From: Halanaerobium saccharolyticum subsp. saccharolyticum DSM 6643
GTDB lineage: Bacteria; Bacillota; Halanaerobiia; Halanaerobiales; Halanaerobiaceae
DNA: 64,000 nucleotides
Direction: 5' to 3'
Assembly: GCF_000350165.1 (NCBI RefSeq)
Contig: NZ_CAUI01000005.1
Location: 248,001 to 312,000 of the forward strand
A program made the translations under genes and the position numbers. This document shows, piece after piece, positions 37,193 through 45,067 of the stretch (positions are counted from its first letter, which is position 1; the number at the start of each line of letters is the position of its first letter). The notes beneath the pieces were generated by a model that was not told the DNA's origin, ran no database searches, and worked only from the letters and a program-made list of their open reading frames with translations.

Positions 37193-39496
37193 TTGAATCA
37201 TGAGGATTTTTTTAAAATAAAAGATGATTGGAATCTTCAAATTGAAAGTTTAGATGAAGAACAGCTAGTTCATTATGGCAGCAACTTATTGTGTGGTAAT
37301 GGTTATTTAGGCTACAGAGGAACTCTAGAAGAATGGGGAAAAGAACAATATCAGGCCTGTGTAATAACAGACACCTATGATATGGCAGATGGAAAATGGA
37401 GAGAGCTTTCTAATTCTCCTAACGCTTTGACTACAGAAGTAATGGTTGCTGGAGAAAATATTGGAGATTTTCCAGGACAGAACAAAATGACTACTGAATT
37501 AGATTTTAATTATAAATATGGTGTTTTTAAGAGAATATCAGAATCAAAAAATAATAATATTGAAATATTCTCAGAAAGATTTGCTTCTTATGATAATTTG
37601 CATTTGATCGCAAATAATTATCAGCTAAAAAATATTGAAAATGATGAGGTAGAATTGAAGCTTGGAATTAATGGTGACATCTGGGATTTAAATGGTACTC
37701 ATCTTGAAAACTTTAGAGGAGAATATAATTCTAATAAAAATATTCTATATTTAAAAGCTGAGACTGGAGAAAGCAAGATAACTCTAGTAACTGCTTTATC
37801 ATTTAGATTCAAAAAAGGGAAAATTAAAAACGTTAAGGTAGAAAATGAGAAAAAGTCTATTTATTTATTGATTAATGTTGAAGCTGAATCTGATAAGATA
37901 GATTTAGATAGAAATATGATTGTTTATTCCAGCAACGATGTAGATGCGCCATTAAAAGCTGCCTTAATTGATGCTGATGAAGCCTTGGAATTAGGTTATC
38001 AAAAATTAAAAGAAAAAAATCAGACAATTTGGGATAAAAAATGGGAACTTATGGATATTAAAATTAAAGGTAATATTTTAGATCAGCTGGCAGTAAGATT
38101 TAATCTGTATCATAATATTATTGCTGCACCTGCTCATAGTGATCGTTTACCAATTGGTGCTCGGGGGTTATCCTGCCAGGCATATCAAGGGTCAGCTTTT
38201 TGGGATCAGGAAATATTTAACTTACCTATGTTTTTATATACTGAAACTGAAACTGCAAAAAATATTTTAAAATACCGCTATCACACTTTAAATGGTGCCC
38301 GCAAAAAGGCTAAAGACTTAGGCTACGATGGCGCATTTTATGCCTGGATATCTGGTAAAAGTGGCAAAGAATTATGCCCATCATTTTTCTTTAAAGATGT
38401 AATCAGCGGTCGTAAAATTAGAAACCACTTTAATGACTGGCAGATACATGTTTCTCCTGATATTAGTTATACAATCTGGAAGTATTATCTGGCAACTAAA
38501 GATATTGATTTTGTTGTTGATTATGGTAGTGAGATATTGTTTGAAGTAGCTAGATTTTTACATTCTCGAGTTCACTATAATCAATATAAAGACAAATATG
38601 AAATCATTAGGCTTTTAGGTCCAGATGAGTATCATGAAAATGTAGATAATAATGCATTTACTAATTATCAAACACAATTTGCATTAAAAAAAGCCCTGTA
38701 TTTTTATTATAAAATGGAAAATGAATATCCTGAAAAGTTGCTTGATTTAAAAAATAAAATTGATCTTACTGAATCCGAAGTTACAGCCTGGCAGCAAATT
38801 TCTGAAAAAATATATTTACCCCAGCCAGATGAGAACAGGTTAATCGAACAGTTTGATGGATATTTTGATCTAGAAGATACTAATGCTGAAGTATTAAAGG
38901 AGAGGCTAATTGATAAAGAAGAATATTGGGGTTGGCCAAATGGAGTAGCTGTTTTTACTCAAGTAATTAAACAGGCTGATGTAATCCAGTTATTTACCTT
39001 ACATGACATTTTTTCTGAAGATGTATTAGCAGCAAACTATGATTATTATGAACCGAGAACTCAACATGGTTCTTCTTTGAGTCCATCTCAGTATGCAGTT
39101 ATTGCTGCTAGATTAGGAAGAGCCGAAGAAGCTTATGATTATTTTAAAAAGTCAGCTTTTATTGATTTGATGAGTACAAATAAAGCGGTCAGTGGTGGCA
39201 CATTTATTGGTGGAGTTCATACTGCAGCAGCTGGGGGAATCTGGCAGTTAATAATTAATGGTTTTGCCGGAATGAAAATCGATAGAAAAGGTCTTTCCTT
39301 TAAACCGGTCCTCTGCCAGGAATGGGAAGAAATTGAATTTAAGCTTAATTATCAGGCTAAAAAATTTAATGTGACATTAGATCAAAATATGTTTAAATTA
39401 AAAGCAGCAGCTGGAAATGATGAAGCACTGGAATTTAGTATTTTCGAAAAAGAATATACTGTAGATGCTGCTGAAGAAATTAAGATAGAATTGTAA
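37193..39496 (+). CDS. Glycoside hydrolase family 65 disaccharide phosphorylase
   Basis: Cytosolic inverting phosphorylase cleaving an alpha-linked glucose disaccharide with phosphate to beta-glucose 1-phosphate and glucose. The 767-residue length and three-part organisation fit GH65: N-terminal beta-sandwich, (alpha/alpha)6 barrel, C-terminal sheet. The general acid is predicted at Glu479 in LLGPDEYHENVDNNAFTNY. The QGSAFWDQEIFNLPMF and EPRTQHGSSLSPS segments, with phosphate-site residues, are typical. Whether the substrate is trehalose, kojibiose, maltose or nigerose cannot be fixed here. TTG 37193 is chosen from GAGGAGG; a frame from 37145 lacks a site. No beta-phosphoglucomutase gene is in the cluster. 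Confidence 0.87.
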   Translation: MNHEDFFKIKDDWNLQIESLDEEQLVHYGSNLLCGNGYLGYRGTLEEWGKEQYQACVITDTYDMADGKWRELSNSPNALTTEVMVAGENIGDFPGQNKMTTELDFNYKYGVFKRISESKNNNIEIFSERFASYDNLHLIANNYQLKNIENDEVELKLGINGDIWDLNGTHLENFRGEYNSNKNILYLKAETGESKITLVTALSFRFKKGKIKNVKVENEKKSIYLLINVEAESDKIDLDRNMIVYSSNDVDAPLKAALIDADEALELGYQKLKEKNQTIWDKKWELMDIKIKGNILDQLAVRFNLYHNIIAAPAHSDRLPIGARGLSCQAYQGSAFWDQEIFNLPMFLYTETETAKNILKYRYHTLNGARKKAKDLGYDGAFYAWISGKSGKELCPSFFFKDVISGRKIRNHFNDWQIHVSPDISYTIWKYYLATKDIDFVVDYGSEILFEVARFLHSRVHYNQYKDKYEIIRLLGPDEYHENVDNNAFTNYQTQFALKKALYFYYKMENEYPEKLLDLKNKIDLTESEVTAWQQISEKIYLPQPDENRLIEQFDGYFDLEDTNAEVLKERLIDKEEYWGWPNGVAVFTQVIKQADVIQLFTLHDIFSEDVLAANYDYYEPRTQHGSSLSPSQYAVIAARLGRAEEAYDYFKKSAFIDLMSTNKAVSGGTFIGGVHTAAAGGIWQLIINGFAGMKIDRKGLSFKPVLCQEWEEIEFKLNYQAKKFNVTLDQNMFKLKAAAGNDEALEFSIFEKEYTVDAAEEIKIEL

Positions 39497-39545
39497 ATAA
39501 TTAATGGTTTTATCATTCATTATTTTTAATAAAGTTTTAAGCATT

Positions 39546-39580
39546 AAAAAGGCTCCCTTTTAAACAGGGAGCCTTTAATA
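39546..39580. terminator. Bidirectional terminator between convergent genes
   Basis: AAAGGCTCCCT (39548-39558) pairs with AGGGAGCCTTT (39566-39576), with A runs on one side and T on the other. It can stop both the GH65 transcript and the minus-strand ABC operon. Confidence 0.85.
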
Positions 39581-39593
39581 TCTCATTACTATA

Positions 39594-40391
39594 TTAAACT
39601 GATAGTAACATCCGATCATTATTGAATTTACCACCATGCTTAATTTCGAACATTTTAAGAAGTTTTTCTATAGTAAGTTCTTTCTTTTCTTCTGCTTTGA
39701 TATCATAAATAATGTTACCACCATCCATCATAATTAAGCGATTACCCATTTTAATTGCATCTTCCATATTATGTGTAATCATTAAAGTGGTTATATTATT
39801 TTCATTAACTAATTCGGCAGTTAAATTCTTAATTTTAATGGCTGTAGCAGGATCTAAAGCAGCGGTGTGTTCATCTAAAAGTAATAGACGAGGATTAGCT
39901 ACTGTAGCCATTAAGAGAGTTAGAGCCTGTCTCTGTCCACCAGATAAAAGTTTAACCTTAGTGGTCAAACGTTTTTCTAAACCTAAATCAATTTTTTCTA
40001 AATGTTTTCGCATAATTTCTCTTTTGTGTTTGCTTAAGCCCCATTTAAGAGAAAGATTATTAGATTTAGAAATTGCTAATGACAGGTTTTCTTCTATTGT
40101 CATTTCTGGAGAAGTCCCAGCTAACGGATTTTGAAATACTCTACCAATTTTTTGAGCACATTTATACTCGGATTTTTTTGTTATATTTTCATTATCTAAA
40201 ATTATACTTCCATTTTCAACTGGAAAAACTCCAGCTATGGAATTTAAAAGAGTAGATTTACCTGCGCCATTACTACCTACTATTGTAATAAAATCTCCCT
40301 CATTAACAGTTAAATCAATTTTGTCAATTGCTACATTCTCGTTAGGAGTACCCTTGTAAAAAATTTTTTCTAAATTTTTGACTTTCAGCAT
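39594..40391 (-). CDS. ABC transporter ATP-binding protein (TrpZ/ABC.X4 type)
   Basis: ATPase of a three-gene importer, 265 residues. Walker A is GSNGAGKS, the Q-loop VFQNPLAGTSPEMTIEENLSLA, the signature LSGGQRQALTLLMA, Walker B LLLLDEHTAALD with an unusual His after the Glu, and the switch histidine is in MITHNMEDAI. The DEHTAALD variant is characteristic of this transporter group. It is last in the minus-strand operon, 7 bases after the permease gene. The family is called TrpXYZ in some Gram-positive bacteria, where amino-acid ligands have been proposed; the substrate here is not known. Confidence 0.88.
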   Translation of the reverse strand: MLKVKNLEKIFYKGTPNENVAIDKIDLTVNEGDFITIVGSNGAGKSTLLNSIAGVFPVENGSIILDNENITKKSEYKCAQKIGRVFQNPLAGTSPEMTIEENLSLAISKSNNLSLKWGLSKHKREIMRKHLEKIDLGLEKRLTTKVKLLSGGQRQALTLLMATVANPRLLLLDEHTAALDPATAIKIKNLTAELVNENNITTLMITHNMEDAIKMGNRLIMMDGGNIIYDIKAEEKKELTIEKLLKMFEIKHGGKFNNDRMLLSV

Positions 40392-40398
40392 TTGTTTA

Positions 40399-41265
40399 TC
40401 ACCTCAATGCTTTTTTTATTCTTGGAGTGGATAAGAAAATTATAACTAGGATAGCGGTTAGTAATTTCAAGTCAGAAGCTGCAAGACCTAAATTAAGTGC
40501 AATAGAAATACTAAAACGATAAAGAATTGAACCAACAATAACACCAATAGTTGCAATCATTATTGATCTTTCTCCTATTACAACTTCTCCAATTATTACT
40601 GAAGCCAAACCTGCTACAATAGTACCAACTCCCATGTTAACATCTGCAAATCCCTGATATTGTCCTACAAGTGCTCCTGATAAGGCTACAAGTGCATTAG
40701 AGATAATTAAACCCAACATTTTCATTGAATTAGTACTGATTCCCATACTTCTTATCATTTGAGGATTATCGCCAGTGGCTCTGAGAGCAAATCCGATTTG
40801 AGTATTCAAAAAAGCATCAAGCACTAATTTAACAGCAATAATAACTAAGATTAATAATAACAAATTATTCCAAGGATAAGGAACTCCAAGATCTCTAATA
40901 AAAGAAAAAATAGTCCCTTTACCAATTAAAGGAATATTTGGTCTTCCCATAACTCTTAAATTAATAGAATAAAGGGAAGTCATTGTTAAAATTCCTGATA
41001 AAAGTGGAGCAATTTTTAATTTAGTATTTAAAAAACCTGTAATTGCTCCTGCCATTCCACCTGCAGCTATTGCTGCAGCTAATGTTACAAAAGGGTTTAC
41101 TCCAGCAACTAATAATCTTGCTGAAACCGCAGCACCTAAAGGCAAACTGCCATCTACTGTCAAATCGGCAAAATCAAGAATTCTAAAAGATATAAATACA
41201 CCTAGTGCCATAATACCAAAGGCAAGGCCTTGTTCTAATGACGTAATTGCAAAACTTAGATTCAT
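40399..41265 (-). CDS. ABC transporter permease (TrpY/ABC.X4 type)
   Basis: Single membrane subunit, 288 residues, of the branched-chain-amino-acid-permease superfamily. Hydrophobic helices are interrupted by the sequence FRILDFADLTVDGSLPLGAA near the N-terminus, diagnostic of the ABC.X4 permeases, and the late segment GVGTIVAGLASVIIGEVVIGERS. The ATG at 41265 is preferred because GAGGTG lies just upstream; the frame extends 4 codons further. It probably acts as a homodimer with the ATPase encoded downstream. Confidence 0.87.
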   Translation of the reverse strand: MNLSFAITSLEQGLAFGIMALGVFISFRILDFADLTVDGSLPLGAAVSARLLVAGVNPFVTLAAAIAAGGMAGAITGFLNTKLKIAPLLSGILTMTSLYSINLRVMGRPNIPLIGKGTIFSFIRDLGVPYPWNNLLLLILVIIAVKLVLDAFLNTQIGFALRATGDNPQMIRSMGISTNSMKMLGLIISNALVALSGALVGQYQGFADVNMGVGTIVAGLASVIIGEVVIGERSIMIATIGVIVGSILYRFSISIALNLGLAASDLKLLTAILVIIFLSTPRIKKALR

Positions 41266-41327
41266 AACACACCTCACACCATTTCTAAACTAAATATTTT
41301 ATTGAATTGTTAAGAGTTTAAAAAATT

Positions 41328-42308
41328 CTACTCTTGAGTTATTTGGTCATAAATAACATTGGCTCTCTCTGAAACAGCTGCTGGTATTTCTAGTCCTAAG
41401 GTTTCAGCCGCTTTTGTATTAAGATATAGTTTTAATTCATCTGAAGATTCAACTGGCATTTCTGCTGTAGCAGCACCATTTAAAATTTTTGCTGCCATTT
41501 TACCTGTTTGAATACCCAGCAGTTTATAATCAATTCCTAGGGTAGCGATTGCGCCCTGTCTTACCTGACCATTTTCTGAAGCGAATACAGGTATATTATT
41601 TTCATTAGTAATATTTAAGACAGATGGTAAAGCAGAGACTATTATATTATCTGTTGGTACATAAATTGCATCTACATCTCCAATTAAAGCAGAAGCTGCA
41701 AGACTTACTTCACTACTATTGCTGACTGTAGCTTCATGTAATTTTATACCCATAGCTTCTGTAGTTTCTTTTACAATGTCTACCTGAACAACGGAATTAA
41801 CTTCACCTGGATTATAAAGAACACCTAAATCAGTTATTCCAGGAATAAATTCTTTAATTAATTCAATTTGCTGAGCAACAGGATTCATATCTGTAGTCCC
41901 TGTTAAATTTCCTCCTGGACTTTCCATACTGTTAACAATACCAGCTTCTACAGGATCAGTAACGGCTGTAAATAAGACCGGAGTATTTTTAATTACATTT
42001 GCAGCAGCCTGAGCATTAGGTGTTGCAATTGCCAGTATTAAATCAAGATTATTACTTTTAAACTGCTGTGCAATAGACTGAGCTGTTGCAAAATCTGCCT
42101 GTGCATTTTGCTCAATAAACTTAACATTATCTTCAGTAAATCCTTCTTCAGCTAAGCCCTGAATAAAACCTTCCCTTGCTGAGTCTAAAGCGGGATGTTC
42201 AACAAATTGGGAAATGCCAATTCTGTATTCTTGAGCACCAACTGTAAGAGTAGTAATTAAGACCAACATCAAAGTTAAAACAAATAAAATTGAAATATTA
42301 TTTTTCAT
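41328..42308 (-). CDS. ABC transporter substrate-binding protein (TrpX/ABC.X4 type)
   Basis: Periplasmic binding protein of 326 residues. The signal peptide ends TTLTVGAQEY without lipobox cysteine. The domain has the typical pattern YRIGISQFVEHPALDSAREGFIQGL, AIATPNAQAAANV, PVLFTAVTDPVEAGIV, PGGNLTGTTDM and GAIATLGIDYKLLGIQTGKMAAKIL. It is the first gene of the minus-strand transporter operon. Its ribosome binding site AAAGGGGAA can be masked by a local hairpin in the leader, and a Rho-independent terminator lies just upstream, so expression looks controlled both at termination and translation. Confidence 0.88.
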   Translation of the reverse strand: MKNNISILFVLTLMLVLITTLTVGAQEYRIGISQFVEHPALDSAREGFIQGLAEEGFTEDNVKFIEQNAQADFATAQSIAQQFKSNNLDLILAIATPNAQAAANVIKNTPVLFTAVTDPVEAGIVNSMESPGGNLTGTTDMNPVAQQIELIKEFIPGITDLGVLYNPGEVNSVVQVDIVKETTEAMGIKLHEATVSNSSEVSLAASALIGDVDAIYVPTDNIIVSALPSVLNITNENNIPVFASENGQVRQGAIATLGIDYKLLGIQTGKMAAKILNGAATAEMPVESSDELKLYLNTKAAETLGLEIPAAVSERANVIYDQITQE

Positions 42309-42486
42309 TTTTTTATTCCCCTTTCTAACTGGTAGTGGGGATAATAAAAAAACACTCCTGGTGGAGTGTTAAAATGCTTTTTGCTATTTTGTTTAAAATT
42401 AGGTATAAAAACCCCTTGTTTAAACAAAAGCTAAAGCTCCCTACAAATTTCTCCTACCGTATTACCGTGCTACCAGTTATTTGATT
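42309..42486 (-). promoter_or_regulatory. Structured 5' leader RNA of the TrpXYZ-type operon (candidate HutP target)
   Basis: Transcript from the minus-strand promoter at 42493-42522 would carry about 178 bases before the first ATG. Read 5' to 3' it has: AACTGGTAG at its very 5' end (42470-42478); GGTAGGAG (42451-42458); five NAG triplets within about 27 bases (42430-42456); an AT-rich middle; a terminator hairpin (42351-42370); and a segment whose CCCC can pair with the GGGG of the ribosome binding site. GGTAGGAG can pair with CTCCACC of the terminator arm, as an antiterminator would. I see no T-box sequence (GGGTGGNACCGCG) or other riboswitch consensus I know. Confidence 0.6.
42344..42370 (-). 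terminator. Leader terminator upstream of the ABC operon
   Basis: On the minus strand AACACTCC, loop ACCA, GGAGTGTT, then a run of T. The 8-bp stem has 4 GC pairs. It ends 36 bases before the first ATG, so unless prevented it would block the transporter operon. Confidence 0.8.
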
Positions 42487-42492
42487 TTCTTT

Positions 42493-42522
42493 ATTATACT
42501 ATTATGCTTATACATTTGTCAA
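42493..42522 (-). promoter_or_regulatory. Promoter of the leader/ABC operon
   Basis: On the minus strand a perfect TTGACA (42517-42522) and a perfect TATAAT (42493-42498) with an 18-base spacer. The transporter therefore has its own strong promoter, separate from hutP. Confidence 0.75.
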
Positions 42523-42580
42523 CTTTATTTAGAAATGAAAAAGTAATAAAATAAAGTTTCTTTAATATTTTAAATTATCT

Positions 42581-42997
42581 TTATTTGTCCAGTAAAGATC
42601 TATGGCTTAAACCTACGGTTACCTCATTTAAATTAAACATGCCAACACCAAAAAAGACAGCTACAACTATATGTTCACCACTTCGAGCGACACCAATCTT
42701 CCCTCCTACATTTAAGCCCATAGTTCTGGGCATAATCTGTGCTAGAGCATCATGTGCTGCACCTGCAACTGCACCCTGGGCAACATGAGAATTATCAATA
42801 ATATTTTCTCTTTTAGCAGCAATAACTGCTCTTTCGATAATTTCCGGCACTGATTTATTGAATTCGCCCCCGAAATCAACAGCAGCAGTATTTATATCAT
42901 CGGCTGAAAATTCTTTTTTTAATACTTTTTCTTCACTTCTAGTAGAAATAGACATTTTTATAGCTGCTTTAGCAGTTTCAAGACTGTTATGTTCCAT
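42581..42997 (-). CDS. HutP-family RNA-binding regulator
   Basis: A 138-residue protein of the HutP family. In Bacillus subtilis, HutP binds hut leader RNA at UAG triplets in the presence of histidine and Mg2+ and prevents termination. Visible family features are NSHVAQGAVAGAAHDALAQIMPRT and GLNVGGKIGVARSGEHIVVAVFFGVGMFNLNEVTVGLSHR, the core containing the conserved glycine-rich strand and the histidine-contacting region. No hut genes are in the window. The next gene downstream on the same strand is a transporter with a terminator-type leader, making that leader the likely target. Start at ATG 42997 after AGGAGG. Confidence 0.85.
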   Translation of the reverse strand: MEHNSLETAKAAIKMSISTRSEEKVLKKEFSADDINTAAVDFGGEFNKSVPEIIERAVIAAKRENIIDNSHVAQGAVAGAAHDALAQIMPRTMGLNVGGKIGVARSGEHIVVAVFFGVGMFNLNEVTVGLSHRSLLDK

Positions 42998-43029
42998 AAT
43001 TTATCCTCCTATTGTGTTATTCTAATTTT

Positions 43030-43058
43030 ATTATAGCAGACATTTTTATTAAAGTGAA
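43030..43058 (-). promoter_or_regulatory. Promoter of the hutP-like gene
   Basis: On the minus strand TTCACT (43053-43058) and TATAAT (43030-43035) are 17 bases apart, about 30 bases before the start codon. The hutP-like gene thus has its own promoter with a short leader. Confidence 0.55.
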
Positions 43059-43148
43059 ATTTTGTATTTGAAGAATTGAAATTTTATTTGCAAAGCTTAT
43101 TATACAATGACAGTTCAATTTATCATTGAAATTTAAGCATTTATTTAA

Positions 43149-43177
43149 TTGCATAATTAAGTAATATATTTTATAAT
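43149..43177 (+). promoter_or_regulatory. Promoter of the MntP-like gene
   Basis: TTGCAT at 43149-43154 and TATAAT at 43172-43177 with a 17-base spacer. The leader is about 60 bases. I found no yybP-ykoY manganese riboswitch pattern in it. Confidence 0.5.
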
Positions 43178-43244
43178 ATATAGTGCCATATATCCTTTAA
43201 GTAATTTACCTTTGTAAGATAATTAAAATTTGGAGGGGTTTAAA

Positions 43245-43790
43245 ATAAATATTTTATTAGTAGCTTTTGCTTTAGGCTTGGATGCTGCTGGAGTTACAAT
43301 GGCAATTGGTTGTGGCAAACCAACAAATTTAATAGAAAAATTAAAAGTTGTTTTTTCATTTGGTTTTTTTCAATTTTTATTTGCATTAATTGGTGGTTTT
43401 AGCGGTAATTATATTGACCAATATTTCTTTACAATATCTAATTATTTTAGTGGAATAGTTATTTTCATACTCGGAATCTTTTTAATTAGAGAGGGTTATA
43501 AGAATGAAGAAGAGTGTATATATAGAAAACTAAATTTATGGACAATTGTAGTCTTAGGAATAAGTGTAAGTATTGATGCTCTTGGAGCTGGATTTTCTCT
43601 TCTTTTTAATCTTAAACATTTAATAATTTTCCAGGATTCTTTAATTATAGGTTTAGTAGCTTCCATTATGACAATTTTTTCTTTCATGATAGTTAATTAT
43701 ATCAAACATATTGCTTTAGTAGAAAAATATGCTGATTATATTGGAGGATTAATCTTGCTAATTATTGGCTTAAATATTTTTGTTTCTTAA
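43245..43790 (+). CDS. MntP-like cation efflux protein (start codon unusual)
   Basis: Small polytopic membrane protein of the MntP (YebN/YtaF) group, which exports Mn2+. It has six predicted helices and the two repeated family motifs, FALGLDAAGVTMAIGCG and GISVSIDALGAGFSLLF, with the conserved aspartates. Family proteins normally start M-N at this place. Here a perfect GGAGGGG box (43232-43238) is followed 6 bases later by ATA-AAT-ATT, so the expected ATG is ATA. The only in-frame canonical start upstream is TTG 43230, which overlaps the box itself. Either ATA or a following ATT is used, or translation is poor. Confidence 0.75.
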   Translation: MNILLVAFALGLDAAGVTMAIGCGKPTNLIEKLKVVFSFGFFQFLFALIGGFSGNYIDQYFFTISNYFSGIVIFILGIFLIREGYKNEEECIYRKLNLWTIVVLGISVSIDALGAGFSLLFNLKHLIIFQDSLIIGLVASIMTIFSFMIVNYIKHIALVEKYADYIGGLILLIIGLNIFVS

Positions 43791-43820
43791 TTTTAATTAT
43801 TATTTAAATAATTTTTTTAA

Positions 43821-43862
43821 AAAAGCGGTGCCTTTTTATTTTGATTAAGGCACCGCTTTTGT
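43821..43862. terminator. Bidirectional terminator between convergent genes
   Basis: AAAAGCGGTGCCTT (43821-43834) pairs perfectly with AAGGCACCGCTTTT (43847-43860). It serves the mntP-like gene and the minus-strand methyltransferase gene. Confidence 0.88.
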
Positions 43863-43869
43863 TTGAAAA

Positions 43870-45036
43870 TTATTCTTTTTTTAATAAGCTAATTACTTCA
43901 AGGTGTTTTGTATGTGGAAACATATCAATTGCTTTAAATTTTTGCAGTGTATAATTGTGAAGTTCCAGTTCTTTTAAATCACGAGCTAAACTTTTTGGAT
44001 TACAGGAAATATATAATATTTCTTTTGAATTTGCTGCAGCTATTTTTTCAAGAGCTTTTGGATTAATACCCGGTCGGGGTGGATCAATAATAATTAAATC
44101 AGCTTTTTGATCTATATTATCGATTTCTTTTAGCACATCACCGGCAATAAATTTAGCATTTTTAACTCCATTTAGTTTAGCATTTTCTTTTGCATGCTCA
44201 ACTGCATCAGAGTCGATTTCTATTCCATAAATTTTAGCGGCATCTGCTGCAATACTCTGAGAAATTGTTCCTGCCCCACAATAAAGGTCAAATACCACTT
44301 TACCATTAGCACTCTCAATATATTTTTCAGCTTCAGAGTATAATAACTCTGCCCCTTTAGTATTAGTTTGAAAAAAGGAAAGAGAATCAATTTTAAATTG
44401 ATTATTTAAGAGCTTATCATAAAAATAATTCCTGCCGTGATAAACTATCATTTCATCACAGCTTACCTGATCTGAAAAATCATCATTAATTGTTTGAATA
44501 AATCCTACCAGTTCTCCGTTTAGGTTTAAATTATTTAATTTTTTAACCAAAGGATTAAAATCGTGATCCACTTGACTTGTTGTAATTAAATTAGCAACAA
44601 CTTCGCCAGTGTTTATACCTTTGCGAACAACTAAATTTCTTAAAAATCCCTCTCTTAATTTTATATGATATTTTTTGAAATTATTTTCGCGGCAGTATTC
44701 TAAAATAGTACTCAAAATATCTCTGAAATCCTGGTCTACCAGCAAACAATTGTCTACAGTAATTACATCAAATCGTCTTCCCCTAGGATGCATTCCTAAT
44801 TGAAGTTCTCCACCTTTTTTTAAATCTCCAAAACTAAATTCCATATTATTTCGATATTCATATATTTCAGGGCTTGCTAAAATATTTTCGAAATTTTCAA
44901 TATCAATTTCTTTTTCTTTAAAAAGATCAAGCAGCATCTTTTTTTTGTTTTCTAGTTGTTCTTCATAAGGAATATCCTGAATAGAACAGCCACCACAGCG
45001 GTCATAATGAACACAAATATCTTTCGTTTTTTGCAA
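43870..45036 (-). CDS. RNA (uracil-5-)-methyltransferase, RlmD/RlmC-type
   Basis: SAM-dependent enzyme making m5U in 23S rRNA or tRNA. The N-terminus carries an iron-sulfur binding pattern CVHYDRCGGC (Cys8, Cys14, Cys17), with a further cysteine in VDNCLLVD. The methyltransferase domain shows DLYCGAGTIS, IIDPPRPGIN and the catalytic Cys345 in YISCNPKSLARDL. At 388 residues it lacks the N-terminal TRAM domain that precedes the cluster in many relatives. It lies 31 bases downstream of a sodium symporter gene and is probably co-transcribed with it. Target position in RNA cannot be told from sequence. Confidence 0.87.
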   Translation of the reverse strand: MQKTKDICVHYDRCGGCSIQDIPYEEQLENKKKMLLDLFKEKEIDIENFENILASPEIYEYRNNMEFSFGDLKKGGELQLGMHPRGRRFDVITVDNCLLVDQDFRDILSTILEYCRENNFKKYHIKLREGFLRNLVVRKGINTGEVVANLITTSQVDHDFNPLVKKLNNLNLNGELVGFIQTINDDFSDQVSCDEMIVYHGRNYFYDKLLNNQFKIDSLSFFQTNTKGAELLYSEAEKYIESANGKVVFDLYCGAGTISQSIAADAAKIYGIEIDSDAVEHAKENAKLNGVKNAKFIAGDVLKEIDNIDQKADLIIIDPPRPGINPKALEKIAAANSKEILYISCNPKSLARDLKELELHNYTLQKFKAIDMFPHTKHLEVISLLKKE

Positions 45037-45067
45037 ATTTGAACCTCCTATAAATTATGAAAATCAA

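Noticed and set aside
39712-40134. Plus-strand open frame of 140 codons
   Set aside because: It is antisense to the ABC ATPase gene, which has all ABC motifs. The antisense frame has no ribosome binding site and no recognisable domain.
42309-42486. T-box riboswitch upstream of the TrpXYZ-type operon
   Set aside because: TrpXYZ operons elsewhere may have T-boxes, but the leader is only about 178 bases and I find no T-box sequence (GGGTGGNACCGCG), AGTA box or stem I pattern.
43060-43244. yybP-ykoY manganese riboswitch before the MntP-like gene
   Set aside because: The leader from the predicted promoter is only about 60 bases and shows no conserved yybP-ykoY sequence or paired stems.
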